64,000 bases of DNA from Mucilaginibacter rubeus (GTDB lineage: Bacteria; Bacteroidota; Bacteroidia; Sphingobacteriales; Sphingobacteriaceae). Location: the NCBI RefSeq assembly GCF_003286415.2, contig NZ_CP043450.1, positions 2,356,001 through 2,420,000 of the forward strand, read 5' to 3'. Position 1 is the first letter of the stretch, and every line of letters begins with the position of its first letter. Below, piece by piece: positions 7,823-15,968 of the stretch. Both the position numbers and the translations under genes were made by a program. The notes below the pieces were generated by a model. The model worked only from the letters and a program-made list of their open reading frames with translations. It was not told where the DNA came from and made no database searches.

Positions 7823-9079
7823 ATGAATGTGGATAGGATAACGGAAAAGCTCAATATTTTAGCCGATGCGGCAAAATATGATGTATCATGCGCGTCGAGC
7901 GGGAGCGACAGGAAAAACAAAGACAAAGGACTGGGAAATGCCAGTAATGGTATTTGTCATAGTTATACTGAGGATGGGCGATGCGTATCGTTGCTGAAAA
8001 TCCTGCTTACCAATCATTGTATATTCGATTGTGCCTATTGTGTATCCCGGAAAAACAATGATATCAAACGGGCCGCGTTCACGGTTCAGGAAGTGGTTGA
8101 CCTTACCATTAATTTTTACCGGCGCAATTATATCGAGGGTTTGTTTTTAAGCTCAGGTATTTTTAAAGATGCCGATTATACAATGGAGCGCCTGGTTCGT
8201 GTAGCAAAAAAGTTAAGGACCGAGCATAATTTTAACGGGTATATTCATTTAAAATCCATTCCCGGTGCAAGTGAAGAGTTGATGCGCGAAGCGGGTTTAT
8301 ATGCCGACAGGCTCAGCGTGAACCTGGAAATGCCAACAGAAGCCGGATTGAAACTGCTGGCTCCCGATAAAAACCGGCAGGACATGATCGATCCAATGCA
8401 GTTTTTGAAAAAGGAAATTATTCAGAATACAGAAGAGAAGAAGCTTTTTAAAAATACACCAATGTTTGCGCCTGCAGGTCAAAGTACACAGGTAATCGTT
8501 GGTGCTACACGGGAGAGTGATCAGCAGGTATTGCAATCGGCCAATTATTTTTATAAGAATTTCAATTTAAAGCGGGTGTATTATTCGGGCTATGTACCTG
8601 TGCTGGCAGACCAGCGCTTGCCAGCGTTGAATACCGCTGTCCCTTTGGTGCGCGAAAACCGCCTTTACCAAGCCGATTGGCTTATGCGTTTTTATGGTTT
8701 CCATGTAAACGAGATCGTCAATAATCAAAATCCGCTGCTCGATCTGGATATCGATCCTAAACTGAGCTGGGCAATCCGGAATATGCAGGTTTTTCCCATT
8801 GATATTAATAGAGCCGACTTGCAGTTGATTCTTCGTGTACCGGGTATTGGTTTACTATCGGCACAAAAAATAGTTGCTGCGCGAAAGTTTGCCGGGTTGG
8901 GCTGGGAGCAACTTAAAGTAATAGGAGTGGCTATTAATCGGGCTAAGTATTTTATTACCTGCAAAAGCAATGAGTTTGAACGACGTGATTTAACCGGGCA
9001 AAATATCAAGCAGTTTATCATGGCCCAATCGCAAAGTAAATACATTAAAAATACGCAAACCCAACTTAACCTGTTTTGA
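7823..9079 (+). CDS. putative DNA modification/repair radical SAM protein
   Basis: Radical SAM protein of 418 residues, of the family named as a putative DNA modification/repair radical SAM protein. The iron-sulfur cysteines are Cys66, Cys70 and Cys73 in CIFDCAYC, a C-x3-C-x2-C motif, followed by a spore-photoproduct-lyase-like core (GLFLSSGIFKDADYTMERL). The C-terminus, near residue 320-390, holds a helix-hairpin-helix region (INRADLQLILRVPGIGLLSAQKI), which usually contacts DNA. The next gene starts two bases after the stop and encodes the known partner family. The chemical reaction of these proteins has not been established to my knowledge. Confidence 0.88.
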   Translation: MNVDRITEKLNILADAAKYDVSCASSGSDRKNKDKGLGNASNGICHSYTEDGRCVSLLKILLTNHCIFDCAYCVSRKNNDIKRAAFTVQEVVDLTINFYRRNYIEGLFLSSGIFKDADYTMERLVRVAKKLRTEHNFNGYIHLKSIPGASEELMREAGLYADRLSVNLEMPTEAGLKLLAPDKNRQDMIDPMQFLKKEIIQNTEEKKLFKNTPMFAPAGQSTQVIVGATRESDQQVLQSANYFYKNFNLKRVYYSGYVPVLADQRLPALNTAVPLVRENRLYQADWLMRFYGFHVNEIVNNQNPLLDLDIDPKLSWAIRNMQVFPIDINRADLQLILRVPGIGLLSAQKIVAARKFAGLGWEQLKVIGVAINRAKYFITCKSNEFERRDLTGQNIKQFIMAQSQSKYIKNTQTQLNLF

Positions 9080-9081
9080 AA

Positions 9082-9840
9082 ATGCATACACTGGTTTACG
9101 ACGGAACATTTGAGGGGCTGCTTACCGCTGTATATGAAATTTATGAGCGTAAGTTGTATCCTGTTAAATTGTTAAACGGGGAGTGGCGCAACAGCGCTTT
9201 GTTTGAGGAGGTAATTCCCATTATTACCGATGAAAACCGCGCTGGCCGGGTATTGAAAGGATTGCGCAAAAAGCTTTCGGCAGCGGGGGTGCAACGCCTT
9301 TACATAAGTCATATGGCCGAAATTGCAGGTGAGGATTGTAATGTTCTTGGGTTTATACGGCATGCTTTTGACAGTGAGCAAAATATAGAAGAAGATTACG
9401 CGAACAGGTATGTAATGCGCCTTTCGGAAATTTTAAAAATGGTCCGGCGCGAAAAACACAGAATGGAAGCCTTTGTTAGGTTTCAAAAATTAAATGACGG
9501 TACTTTTTATGCCGCTATTGAGCCGGATTTTAATGTGTTGCCATTGCTCATCAAGCATTTTAAAAGCAGGTATGCCGATCAAAAGTGGATGATCTATGAT
9601 ATCAAAAGGAATTACGGGTTATATTATGATCTCCATGATACGCAGTTTATCGAAATGAATTTCGACGAGTTAAATAAACCGGTTGATGTCATTGCGGCTT
9701 ATAGCGAGGATGAAGGTATTTATCAAACCCTTTGGAAGAATTATTTTAACAGCGTAAACATAGTTTCGCGTAAAAATACAAAGCTTCATGTGCGTCATAT
9801 TCCTAAGCGATATTGGCGGCATTTAACAGAGAAAATTTAG
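9082..9840 (+). CDS. DUF4130/TIGR03915-type putative DNA repair partner protein
   Basis: About 252 residues, starting at the ATG at 9082, two bases after the radical SAM stop; a TTG six bases earlier is less likely. It begins VYDGTFEGLLTAVYEIYERK, the typical opening of this family. The conserved middle part reads RMEAFVRFQKLNDGTFYAAIEPDFNVLPLL and then DIKRNYGLYYDL. In many bacteria this protein is fused at its C-terminus to a uracil-DNA-glycosylase-like domain. Here it ends soon after the DUF4130 part, so the glycosylase is absent or encoded elsewhere. Function is inferred only from the linked partner. Confidence 0.85.
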   Translation: MHTLVYDGTFEGLLTAVYEIYERKLYPVKLLNGEWRNSALFEEVIPIITDENRAGRVLKGLRKKLSAAGVQRLYISHMAEIAGEDCNVLGFIRHAFDSEQNIEEDYANRYVMRLSEILKMVRREKHRMEAFVRFQKLNDGTFYAAIEPDFNVLPLLIKHFKSRYADQKWMIYDIKRNYGLYYDLHDTQFIEMNFDELNKPVDVIAAYSEDEGIYQTLWKNYFNSVNIVSRKNTKLHVRHIPKRYWRHLTEKI

Positions 9841-9980
9841 CGTTTTGACGGTTTTGCGCATTTTCCTTTTTGGTCTGAATAGTATTTTTGGTAGGCTTTG
9901 TTGAAAAGGATGATGTTAATAACTGTGATGCTTATTTAGTTGATTGTCAGTATTTATACTTGAAATTGATATTTTTGCAT

Positions 9981-10021
9981 TGTTGATAACTGGTTTTTTC
10001 AAGTTGATAACCTGTTAATAA
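9981..10021 (+). other. cluster of three DnaA-box-like 9-mers
   Basis: TGTTGATAA (9981-9989), AGTTGATAA (10002-10010) and TGTTAATAA (10013-10021) each differ by one or two bases from the consensus TGTGGATAA, and AT-rich sequence follows. This could be a DnaA-binding site or chance in an AT-rich gap. There is no dnaA gene nearby. Confidence 0.25.
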
Positions 10022-10064
10022 AAACAAATAAAAATATTTGCCAAATTCAGCCAATGTCCCGATA

Positions 10065-10092
10065 TTGAAATCATCAAGAACGACGTACTTTG
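10065..10092 (+). promoter_or_regulatory. candidate promoter of the structured RNA
   Basis: A TTG at 10065-10067 and TACTTTG at 10086-10092 are 18 bases apart. This is close to the Bacteroidetes -33/-7 arrangement, although the -7 element is one base short. Transcription would start near 10097. Confidence 0.4.
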
Positions 10093-10096
10093 ATAG

Positions 10097-10429
10097 CCTT
10101 TCAGGAAAACAGAAATTGAATCGGGTGAACCTCCGGGGGAACTAAAGATCAAGGGAAGTCCCTGAGTCACAAGAAAAAATGAAGAAGGCGAAAGTCTTTA
10201 GAAAAAAGAAAGTGGTTAAAAGAGGTACCGGAATTAAGAAGAAGAACTCTACGGAGGGAACCAACAGAAACCGGTGATATTGAGCATAGTCGACCGCTCG
10301 TGAGAGCAACGGACAACGATCATGTCGGTTAAAGATACACAAAACTTGATGCTGTCTGGCAACTACGGTTAAGAGGCAGTTTGGAAACGGGAGTTCAAAT
10401 CGAAAGAAATGACTCCCGTTTTCGTTTTT
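10097..10429 (+). ncRNA. candidate structured non-coding RNA upstream of phoH
   Basis: This stretch of about 330 bases sits in a 650-base gap with no convincing protein gene. Folding by eye gives several good hairpins: CUC-UACG-GAG with a UNCG tetraloop, GCUC-GUGA-GAGC with a GNRA tetraloop, the latter enclosed by a longer pairing of AACCG..TGAT with ATCA..CGGTT, and CUGUCU with AGGCAG. It ends in a strong terminator (10385-10429). The middle is very purine-rich and holds a 32-codon basic frame (10179-10277) that I regard as doubtful. It is not recognisable to me as RNase P, tmRNA or SRP RNA; a 6S-like RNA cannot be excluded. Start is approximate. Confidence 0.5.
10385..10429 (+). terminator. 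intrinsic terminator of the structured RNA
   Basis: A 10-bp perfect stem (10385-10394 with 10412-10421) contains CGGGAGT/ACTCCCG, has a 17-base loop and a T-rich tail. It lies 60 bases before phoH, so the upstream transcript probably stops here rather than reading into phoH. Confidence 0.85.
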
Positions 10430-10491
10430 GAAGGTTTTTTGTTTGAGGAGAAATTTTTCTTCAAATGTTAAAATCGTTATTTTAGACGGAT

Positions 10492-11835
10492 ATGAAGGAC
10501 GGCCAGCGTAACCAGAAGAAAAAAATATTTGTTTTAGATACCTCCGTGATCCTGTATGATCACAATGCATTTCAAAACTTCCAGGAGCATGACGTAGCCA
10601 TACCCATCCAGGTATTGGAAGAGCTCGACAACAAAAAAAACGGTAATGATACCCGCAACTTTGAGGCCCGGAGCTTTATCCGGCTCATGGATGATTTTTC
10701 CCATAATGGATTAATCAATGAGTGGGTTCCGCTTAATGGCAAAACCAAAGGCAGTTTTAAAGTGGCAATGGATACCAAAACCACCGGTCTGGATGCCGAG
10801 CAGGTTTTTGGATCCGATAAAACAGACCACCGGATCCTGAACGCGGCCTTGGGTTTACAGGAAGAGAATCCAGGTAAAAAGGTAGTGCTGGTTTCAAAAG
10901 ATATCTGTCTTCGCCTTAAAGCCAAAGCCCTCAACCTCCACGCCGAAGATTATGAAACAGGTAAGATCAAAAACCTGGACGAACTTTACACCGGCAAAAC
11001 GGATGTAGAGAAGGTGACAGAGAAGCTCATCGCCACGCTGAATAAAAATGAGAATGTTCCGGCCGAAAATTTGAAGATAGAATCATACACCAATAATCAT
11101 TTTTATGTTTTAAAAGGTAAAAAAGGAGATACCGTAGGCTTTTATAACTCGCAGAGCAAACAGCTTGAAAAAGTTACAGAGCAGCCTGTTTTAAATATCT
11201 ATCCCCGCAACCTGGAGCAATCGTTTGCAATTCATGCGCTCTTACATCCGGATATTAAATTAGTAACCATACAAGGCAACGCGGGGACGGGCAAAACCTT
11301 GTTAGCACTGGCCAGCGCCCTTGAGCAGCGAAAATATTACCGCCAGATTTTTGTAACCCGCCCGATAGTTCCTTTAAGTAATAAAGATATTGGCTTTTTG
11401 CCCGGTGATATTAAATCAAAAATAGACCCGTATATGGCGCCGATATGGGATAACCTGAAATTCATCAAAGACCAGTTTGCTGATGACGAAAAGATGCAGG
11501 CCAAAATTGATGAACTGGTCAACAACGATAAGATTTCGATAGCGCCACTGGCTTTTATCCGCGGGCGAACGCTCAGCAAGATTTTCTTTATTGTTGATGA
11601 AGCGCAAAACCTCACTCCACATGAAGTGAAAACCATCATATCCCGCGCTGGTGAAAACAGCAAGTTTGTATTTACCGGGGATATTTACCAGATAGATACT
11701 CCTTACCTTGACGCAGAAAGTAACGGATTATCATATTTAATAGATAAGGCGAAAGGTCACCCGCTTTATGCGCATATCACTCTGCAAAAAGGGGAAAGAA
11801 GCGAATTGGCCAATTTAGCTACGGAGTTGTTGTAG
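10492..11835 (+). CDS. PIN-PhoH family ATPase / predicted ribonuclease
   Basis: Protein of 447 residues joining two domains. The N-terminal PIN nuclease domain (about residues 12-150) starts FVLDTSVILYD with acidic Asp16 and contains VLEELDNKK. The C-terminal PhoH ATPase has a Walker A GNAGTGKT at 262-269, IVDEAQNLTPHEVKTIISR as Walker B, and the sensor segment FTGDIYQID. Related PhoH2/YlaK proteins are RNA helicase-ribonucleases. Nothing phosphate-related is adjacent. The ATG at 10492 gives a normal length; the only upstream feature is the candidate RNA and its terminator. Confidence 0.93.
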   Translation: MKDGQRNQKKKIFVLDTSVILYDHNAFQNFQEHDVAIPIQVLEELDNKKNGNDTRNFEARSFIRLMDDFSHNGLINEWVPLNGKTKGSFKVAMDTKTTGLDAEQVFGSDKTDHRILNAALGLQEENPGKKVVLVSKDICLRLKAKALNLHAEDYETGKIKNLDELYTGKTDVEKVTEKLIATLNKNENVPAENLKIESYTNNHFYVLKGKKGDTVGFYNSQSKQLEKVTEQPVLNIYPRNLEQSFAIHALLHPDIKLVTIQGNAGTGKTLLALASALEQRKYYRQIFVTRPIVPLSNKDIGFLPGDIKSKIDPYMAPIWDNLKFIKDQFADDEKMQAKIDELVNNDKISIAPLAFIRGRTLSKIFFIVDEAQNLTPHEVKTIISRAGENSKFVFTGDIYQIDTPYLDAESNGLSYLIDKAKGHPLYAHITLQKGERSELANLATELL

Positions 11836-11848
11836 GGTATCTTCAATA

Positions 11849-11930
11849 CGTCATTGCGAGATACGAAGCAATCCCAAACTATGCAGGGCGGACTTGCAAA
11901 TCGGGGATTGCTTCGTGCCTCGCAATGACG
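11849..11930. repeat. palindromic intergenic repeat, copy 2
   Basis: Arms 11849-11875 and 11904-11930 pair over 27 bases with two mismatches and enclose a 28-base spacer, the same spacer length as copy 1 at 6017-6094. The arm sequence is the same as in copy 1, while the spacer differs. It follows the phoH stop by 13 bases. Confidence 0.85.
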
Positions 11931-12029
11931 CTTTTTTATTTTCATCGCTTCTTGAAGTACCCGAATAAACATATTTTCTAAAACTTCATAACGCTTTCCT
12001 GTGTATCTTTAGGAAATAAACCTCTGCTC

Positions 12030-12689
12030 ATGAAAATATCAAAATACCTGCATTCGTGCCTGCTTTTTGAATTGGATAATTATCAGCTGTTATTTGATCC
12101 GGGTAAGTTTTCTTTTGCCGAAGGTTTGGTTACCCCACAAATGTTTGCTGATGTAAAGAGTATCGTGATTACGCATATCCATCCCGATCATTTTGATATC
12201 GATATTTTAAAAAGCATCGTTGAATTAAACAAAGCAGAGGTCATTACAAATTCGCAGGTAGGTAAGGAATTGGAAAAGGCAAATCTAAAGTACACATTGC
12301 TGGAAGAAGGCACTCACAAAGCGGGGCCTTTTAAATTACAGGCCTTTCCGGTTAAGCATGAGTTGATCATGGATAATCCCTTGCCCCAGATGACCGGTTT
12401 CCTGATCAATAATAAAATCTTACATCCGGTTGACTCGATGGAAGAAAAGCTATTCAATTTTAAAGGGATCGAATTACTGATCATGGTATCGATGGCGCCC
12501 TTTGCCAACGAGCCCACAATTTCGGCCTTTGCAGATGAATTACACCCTAAACAAATTTTGCCTGTGCATGACGGGTATGCAAAGGATTTTTTCATTCTTC
12601 AGCGTTATGCCGCTTATAAAAAGCATTTTGATAAACTGGGCATTAAGTTTCATGAAATTTATAAAGTAGGAGACGGGATAAGTCTTTAG
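12030..12689 (+). CDS. MBL-fold metal-dependent hydrolase (UlaG-like)
   Basis: Metallo-beta-lactamase-fold protein of 219 residues. The metal motif THIHPDHFD lies near residue 50. Further metal-binding positions are suggested by FPVKHE, HPVDSM and LPVHDGYAKDF. The short length and lack of extra domains resemble UlaG-like or YtkL-like hydrolases. There is no substrate clue from the neighbours, which are phoH and a HAD phosphatase in separate units. Confidence 0.82.
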   Translation: MKISKYLHSCLLFELDNYQLLFDPGKFSFAEGLVTPQMFADVKSIVITHIHPDHFDIDILKSIVELNKAEVITNSQVGKELEKANLKYTLLEEGTHKAGPFKLQAFPVKHELIMDNPLPQMTGFLINNKILHPVDSMEEKLFNFKGIELLIMVSMAPFANEPTISAFADELHPKQILPVHDGYAKDFFILQRYAAYKKHFDKLGIKFHEIYKVGDGISL

Positions 12690-12795
12690 TTCAAAGTCTT
12701 AAGTCAAAAGTAAGTATAGCTAAGTGTATCTGGACACGATAATTGCTACTTAGAACTTCCGACTGTGAACTTTAAAAAACCTCTATAAAAAAAGA

Positions 12796-12823
12796 AACCC
12801 CCGCCGAGAGGCGGGGGTTCTTT
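12796..12823 (+). terminator. intrinsic terminator after the MBL hydrolase
   Basis: A 10-bp perfect stem AACCCCCGCC/GGCGGGGGTT has a GAGA loop, an A run before it and a short T run after it. It lies 106 bases after the MBL gene. The rest of the gap (12690-12956) shows nothing else I can name. Confidence 0.85.
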
Positions 12824-12956
12824 GCGAGCTCAGCCTCCTGCTAAGCCGACCCGCGTTAACCTTATCACAATGCTAAGGTGAGGATTAATAATGAAGAAAA
12901 CATGAACATTAATTGCTGCTAATTCTTCATCTTAGCGAAATACATAATTTTAGCTG

Positions 12957-13589
12957 ATGCAGAAACCAGACAGCCTCATTTTTGATATGGACGGAACCCT
13001 TTGGGATGCCGTTGACACTTACGCCCAATCATGGAACCTTATATTTCAAAAGCTTGATATTCCGCGAACAATAAAACGCGACGATCTGCTTCATGTAATA
13101 GGAATGGAAGGACAAAAACTAACCCGTGTTTTACTGCCCGAACTTGATGATGAAAAAGGAATGGAAGTATATTACGCCGTAAACCAGGTAAGACGCGAGA
13201 TATTACCCACCAGCGGCGGCATTATGTATAAAGGCGTGAAAGACGGTTTGCAGCAATTGTCATCCAAGTATAAATTGTTTGTATTGAGCAATTGCGCGGT
13301 TGGCATTATTCCGTTGTTTTTAGCCTGGGCAGATATTAATGAGTTTATTACCGATAGCATGGCTTACGGAACCAATCAAATGCCTAAAAACCACAACATG
13401 CATTTGCTGATGGATAAGCACAATTTACAAAGCCCGGTTTATATAGGAGATACCAATGGCGATGCCGAGCAAACACGTCTGGCAGGCATTCCCTTTACAT
13501 TTGTTAGCTATGGGTTTGGCAACACAGATGATTATGATAATAAGTTTGATGATTTTGAATCGCTGACCCAATATTATTTGAGTTTGTAA
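12957..13589 (+). CDS. HAD-family phosphatase (phosphoglycolate phosphatase-like)
   Basis: Cytosolic HAD hydrolase of 210 residues. Motif I is FDMDGTLWD with nucleophile and acid/base Asp near residues 10 and 12. Motif II is LFVLSNC, and motif III/IV is a Lys (MPKNHN) followed by YIGDTNGDAEQT. A helical cap lies between motifs I and II. Members of this class dephosphorylate small sugar phosphates or nucleotides; the substrate cannot be told. A secreted DUF6438 protein starts 11 bases later and may share its transcript. Confidence 0.87.
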   Translation: MQKPDSLIFDMDGTLWDAVDTYAQSWNLIFQKLDIPRTIKRDDLLHVIGMEGQKLTRVLLPELDDEKGMEVYYAVNQVRREILPTSGGIMYKGVKDGLQQLSSKYKLFVLSNCAVGIIPLFLAWADINEFITDSMAYGTNQMPKNHNMHLLMDKHNLQSPVYIGDTNGDAEQTRLAGIPFTFVSYGFGNTDDYDNKFDDFESLTQYYLSL

Positions 13590-13600
13590 GTTTAGTTTAC

Positions 13601-14395
13601 ATGAAAAGCGTATCACTGCTTCTTTTATTTCTTATTATCCTGTGCGGTTCGGCATCGGGCCAGCATGCTACCGTCGAATCTGAAGAATGGCTTACCGAAG
13701 ATCTCGGCTACCTTTATTTTAACGGTGGAAAAGCTTATTTTAACTTCGACGGATATAAGAAGCATGAAAACAAATATAAAATAGAGCACGACACTATTAA
13801 AATAATTGATAGCTATACCACCAGCGCTGATAATTTCAGACAACAACACACCGACATTTCTAAATTCATCATCAACTATTTTGATGGAAAAAAACTGACC
13901 ATTAAAGCGGTTAATGAAAATGCTGTGAAGTTGGCAGGTCGGCCTCCGCTACAGTTTAAAAATTATAAAGCGAGCTTCGATAACGGGGTTAAGTTTTCAA
14001 AGCTTCGGTTTCTGTCTTCAACCTGTTATGGCAATTGTCCTCAATTACTGATCAATATATGGGCCGATGGTACTTACCGTTTAAAAGGAGGCGAATTTAC
14101 CGAACCATTTAAAGGGGATTATGCAGGTAGGCTTACGGGCGCACAGCTGGATAGTCTTAACTTTTGGCTTAAACACAGCGAGTTGAAAAAGATGTATGAT
14201 TGGAAACAGGTTAGCCAGGTTACCGATGCGCCGAATTATCATCTGGATATCGACTTTGAAAATAGTAAGGACAAGCTTACGCTAACCACTAACGATCCTC
14301 CTTTTAACCTAACAGGTTTGGTGAATTTTTTAGTAGAATCATTCAGAAAAGTGAACCTCACAAAAATTAAGGAAGGCGAGAAGAAGGCTAATTGA
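13601..14395 (+). CDS. secreted DUF6438-type protein
   Basis: Exported protein of 264 residues with a clear signal peptide (residues 1-21, cleavage after SASG). The C-terminal half resembles DUF6438: the strand FLSSTCYGNCPQLLINIWADGTYR carries the CYGxCP motif. The N-terminal half has lipocalin-like strands of unknown kind. It starts 11 bases after the HAD gene. Function is unknown. Confidence 0.75.
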   Translation: MKSVSLLLLFLIILCGSASGQHATVESEEWLTEDLGYLYFNGGKAYFNFDGYKKHENKYKIEHDTIKIIDSYTTSADNFRQQHTDISKFIINYFDGKKLTIKAVNENAVKLAGRPPLQFKNYKASFDNGVKFSKLRFLSSTCYGNCPQLLINIWADGTYRLKGGEFTEPFKGDYAGRLTGAQLDSLNFWLKHSELKKMYDWKQVSQVTDAPNYHLDIDFENSKDKLTLTTNDPPFNLTGLVNFLVESFRKVNLTKIKEGEKKAN

Positions 14396-14471
14396 CCGGA
14401 GCTGATGGAGCATATAAATATTTGCTTAGCTGTTAAGTTTTTGTAGCTTAGTTAGCAAATAAAATCTTCCA

Positions 14472-14861
14472 ATGAAAACAAAAACCAAAGTCATTATTAT
14501 CCTTATACTGCTGCTAATTTTAGTTGGCTTTTTTTACTACCGCTATTGTTTTGTTTTTGGCGAAGGAACAAAGGCCGGCACAATGAATTACTTTGTGAAG
14601 AAAGGCTATGTTTTTAAAACGTATGAAGGCCGGTTAATTCAAAGCGGAATCCGCAGTCAGGTAGCCGGGGGCACAATTGGTTCAAATGAGTTTATGTTTT
14701 CTGTAACCGACGAAAAGGTGGCTAAGCAACTGAGCAGCAATGCCGGTTCATTTCTTGAACTGCATTATAAAGAATACCTGCACACTTTGCCATGGCGTGG
14801 CGTAAGCGTTTTTGTGGTTGATAGTATAGTTTCTGCTAAACCACTTGCGCCGGGTATGTAA
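14472..14861 (+). CDS. membrane-anchored Bacteroidetes protein of unknown function
   Basis: 129 residues with one N-terminal transmembrane anchor (about residues 6-25, almost all Ile/Leu/Val) and a C-terminal soluble part outside the cytoplasm. Features include GEGTKAGTMNYFVKKGYVFKTYEG and SNEFMFSV. Homologues in Bacteroidetes are often mislabelled 6-phosphogluconate dehydrogenase, but no dehydrogenase motif is present. The role is unknown. Confidence 0.72.
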   Translation: MKTKTKVIIILILLLILVGFFYYRYCFVFGEGTKAGTMNYFVKKGYVFKTYEGRLIQSGIRSQVAGGTIGSNEFMFSVTDEKVAKQLSSNAGSFLELHYKEYLHTLPWRGVSVFVVDSIVSAKPLAPGM

Positions 14862-14868
14862 TTTATTG

Positions 14869-14907
14869 AAACTACAACCTGTTTAAGCGCTAACCAGGTT
14901 GTAGTTT
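14869..14907. terminator. bidirectional hairpin terminator
   Basis: A 13-bp perfect stem (14869-14881 with 14895-14907, AAACTACAACCTG and its complement) has a 13-base loop. It lies between convergent genes. Its right arm is also the coding sequence for the last residues of the minus-strand gene at 14883. Confidence 0.8.
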
Positions 14908-15161
14908 AATTCGCCGTTTAGCCTGGTGATTTTTACCATGCCGCGGGCAAACAAATAATCAAGTATTTCAGCAGCATTTTTTTCGTGAGTAAACGCGTTT
15001 ACTGATGGTTCGTATTCCCTTAGTTTTAATGCGATATCAGCCACAGTAGCTTGCTTTAATTGCGAAAGCGTGTAAATTACTTTATCCTGTGTGCATGAAA
15101 CCTTTGCATAACGATCAGGGACGTTACATGCTGAAAAAAATGATTGATTAGAATTGTTCAT
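14883..15161 (-). CDS. small hypothetical protein, possible winged-helix fold
   Basis: 92 residues, no signal peptide. The pattern DKVIYTLSQLKQATVADIALKL followed by EILDYLFARGMVKITR resembles a winged-helix domain, but I do not recognise the family. It starts 26 bases after the four-helix-bundle gene and is probably co-transcribed with it. Its C-terminal codons overlap the shared terminator. Confidence 0.65.
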   Translation of the reverse strand: MNNSNQSFFSACNVPDRYAKVSCTQDKVIYTLSQLKQATVADIALKLREYEPSVNAFTHEKNAAEILDYLFARGMVKITRLNGELNYNLVSA

Positions 15162-15187
15162 CTGTGTTTGTTGTTACAAAATTATCA

Positions 15188-15658
15188 TCAGGCATTAACC
15201 GCGTCCCGTAACGATTTTACGGTGTCATGCGCTTTCTTTAAACCATCCAAATGGTTATTGAGCAAGGCGACAACCTGCTCATCTTCCCATATTAATTCTT
15301 TATCATCAAGCGCGGCACGATAAGCTTTTCTAGCTATGTCTTCGCCATATTCACAGTCGGATAAGATACCATGGCGATCTTTATTTACAAACACCGCTTT
15401 CACATCCATCCAGGCATGGTAAAATTTGCCCGAAAGGGTAGTGCCGCCTGCCGGGTCCCCGCCTAAAACGTGAATATAGTCGCGCAATTCATTAACGTAA
15501 CTTATGCTTTGATCAATATATTCATTAAAAAGTAAATTCAGCCCTGTTTCGTCGGTTGCCTCATTTGCTTTTTGATAACCGGCTATCCTGTCGTTATTTA
15601 TTTTGATCAGATCATTCAATGCCGAGATCTGGTGCTGTACGTGTTGTAAGAGTCCCAT
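15188..15658 (-). CDS. PA2169-like four-helix-bundle protein (DUF2383)
   Basis: 156 residues, almost entirely helical, with the ferritin-like pattern of DUF2383: DLIKINNDRIAGYQKANE, FNEYIDQSISYVNELRDYIHVLGGDP, then WMDVKAVF and the EYGEDIARKAYRAAL helix. Members often sit among stress genes, and some may bind metal. Here the gene lies next to a small protein of unknown function and to the paired repeats. No catalytic role can be assigned. Confidence 0.82.
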   Translation of the reverse strand: MGLLQHVQHQISALNDLIKINNDRIAGYQKANEATDETGLNLLFNEYIDQSISYVNELRDYIHVLGGDPAGGTTLSGKFYHAWMDVKAVFVNKDRHGILSDCEYGEDIARKAYRAALDDKELIWEDEQVVALLNNHLDGLKKAHDTVKSLRDAVNA

Positions 15659-15770
15659 GGTTGCTATTGTTTTGTTATAGTAAATAACATAGCATATGGG
15701 TTAATGTTTTTATTTGTTAGTTAGATATTGGTTGGTCGGATAATAAGCTAATCTAAGATGTTTTAACTAT

Positions 15771-15840
15771 ACAACGGGATGAATCGGCGACCGAGTAATA
15801 CAGCCACCGTCAGGGCTCATCCCGAGGAGGGGGTAAAATT
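15771..15840. repeat. structured intergenic repeat, copy A
   Basis: About 70 bases that recur 32 bases downstream (copy B). An outer inverted pair CGGGATGA/TCATCCCG is perfect in this copy. The shared inner segment CAGCCACCGTCAGGG and the tail GGGGTAAAATT are nearly unchanged between copies. No open frame is evident. Confidence 0.75.
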
Positions 15841-15872
15841 CATCAAATTATCATCAACTTCATTTTTATCAA

Positions 15873-15941
15873 ACAACGGGAGGAAACGGTGGCCGGGTGA
15901 GACAGCCACCGTCAGGGTTCATCCCGAAGAGGGGTAAAATT
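15873..15941. repeat. structured intergenic repeat, copy B
   Basis: Direct repeat of copy A with roughly nine substitutions and one gap by my alignment. Here the inner inverted pair CGGTGGC/GCCACCG is perfect and the outer one has a mismatch, so each copy keeps a different stem intact. It lies between the response-regulator and DUF2383 genes. Confidence 0.75.
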
Positions 15942-15968
15942 TATTTAGTTGATCAGTTAAGCTTGTTA

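Noticed and set aside
9076..9081. TTG start at 9076 for the DUF4130 gene overlapping the radical SAM stop
   Set aside because: The ATG at 9082 gives the usual family N-terminus and is the stronger start.
10179..10277. 32-residue Lys/Arg-rich frame inside the structured RNA
   Set aside because: No Shine-Dalgarno, composition explained by the purine-rich RNA. Kept only as a remark; conserved codon patterns in relatives could revive it.
10097..10429. RNase P or tmRNA as identity of the structured RNA
   Set aside because: The universally conserved RNase P core and a tmRNA tag with ALAA end could not be found.
10142..10570. Open frame of 142 codons on the minus strand over the structured RNA and phoH start
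   Set aside because: It covers the complement of a terminator and the phoH N-terminus, is Phe-rich from antisense Lys codons, and has no recognisable domain.
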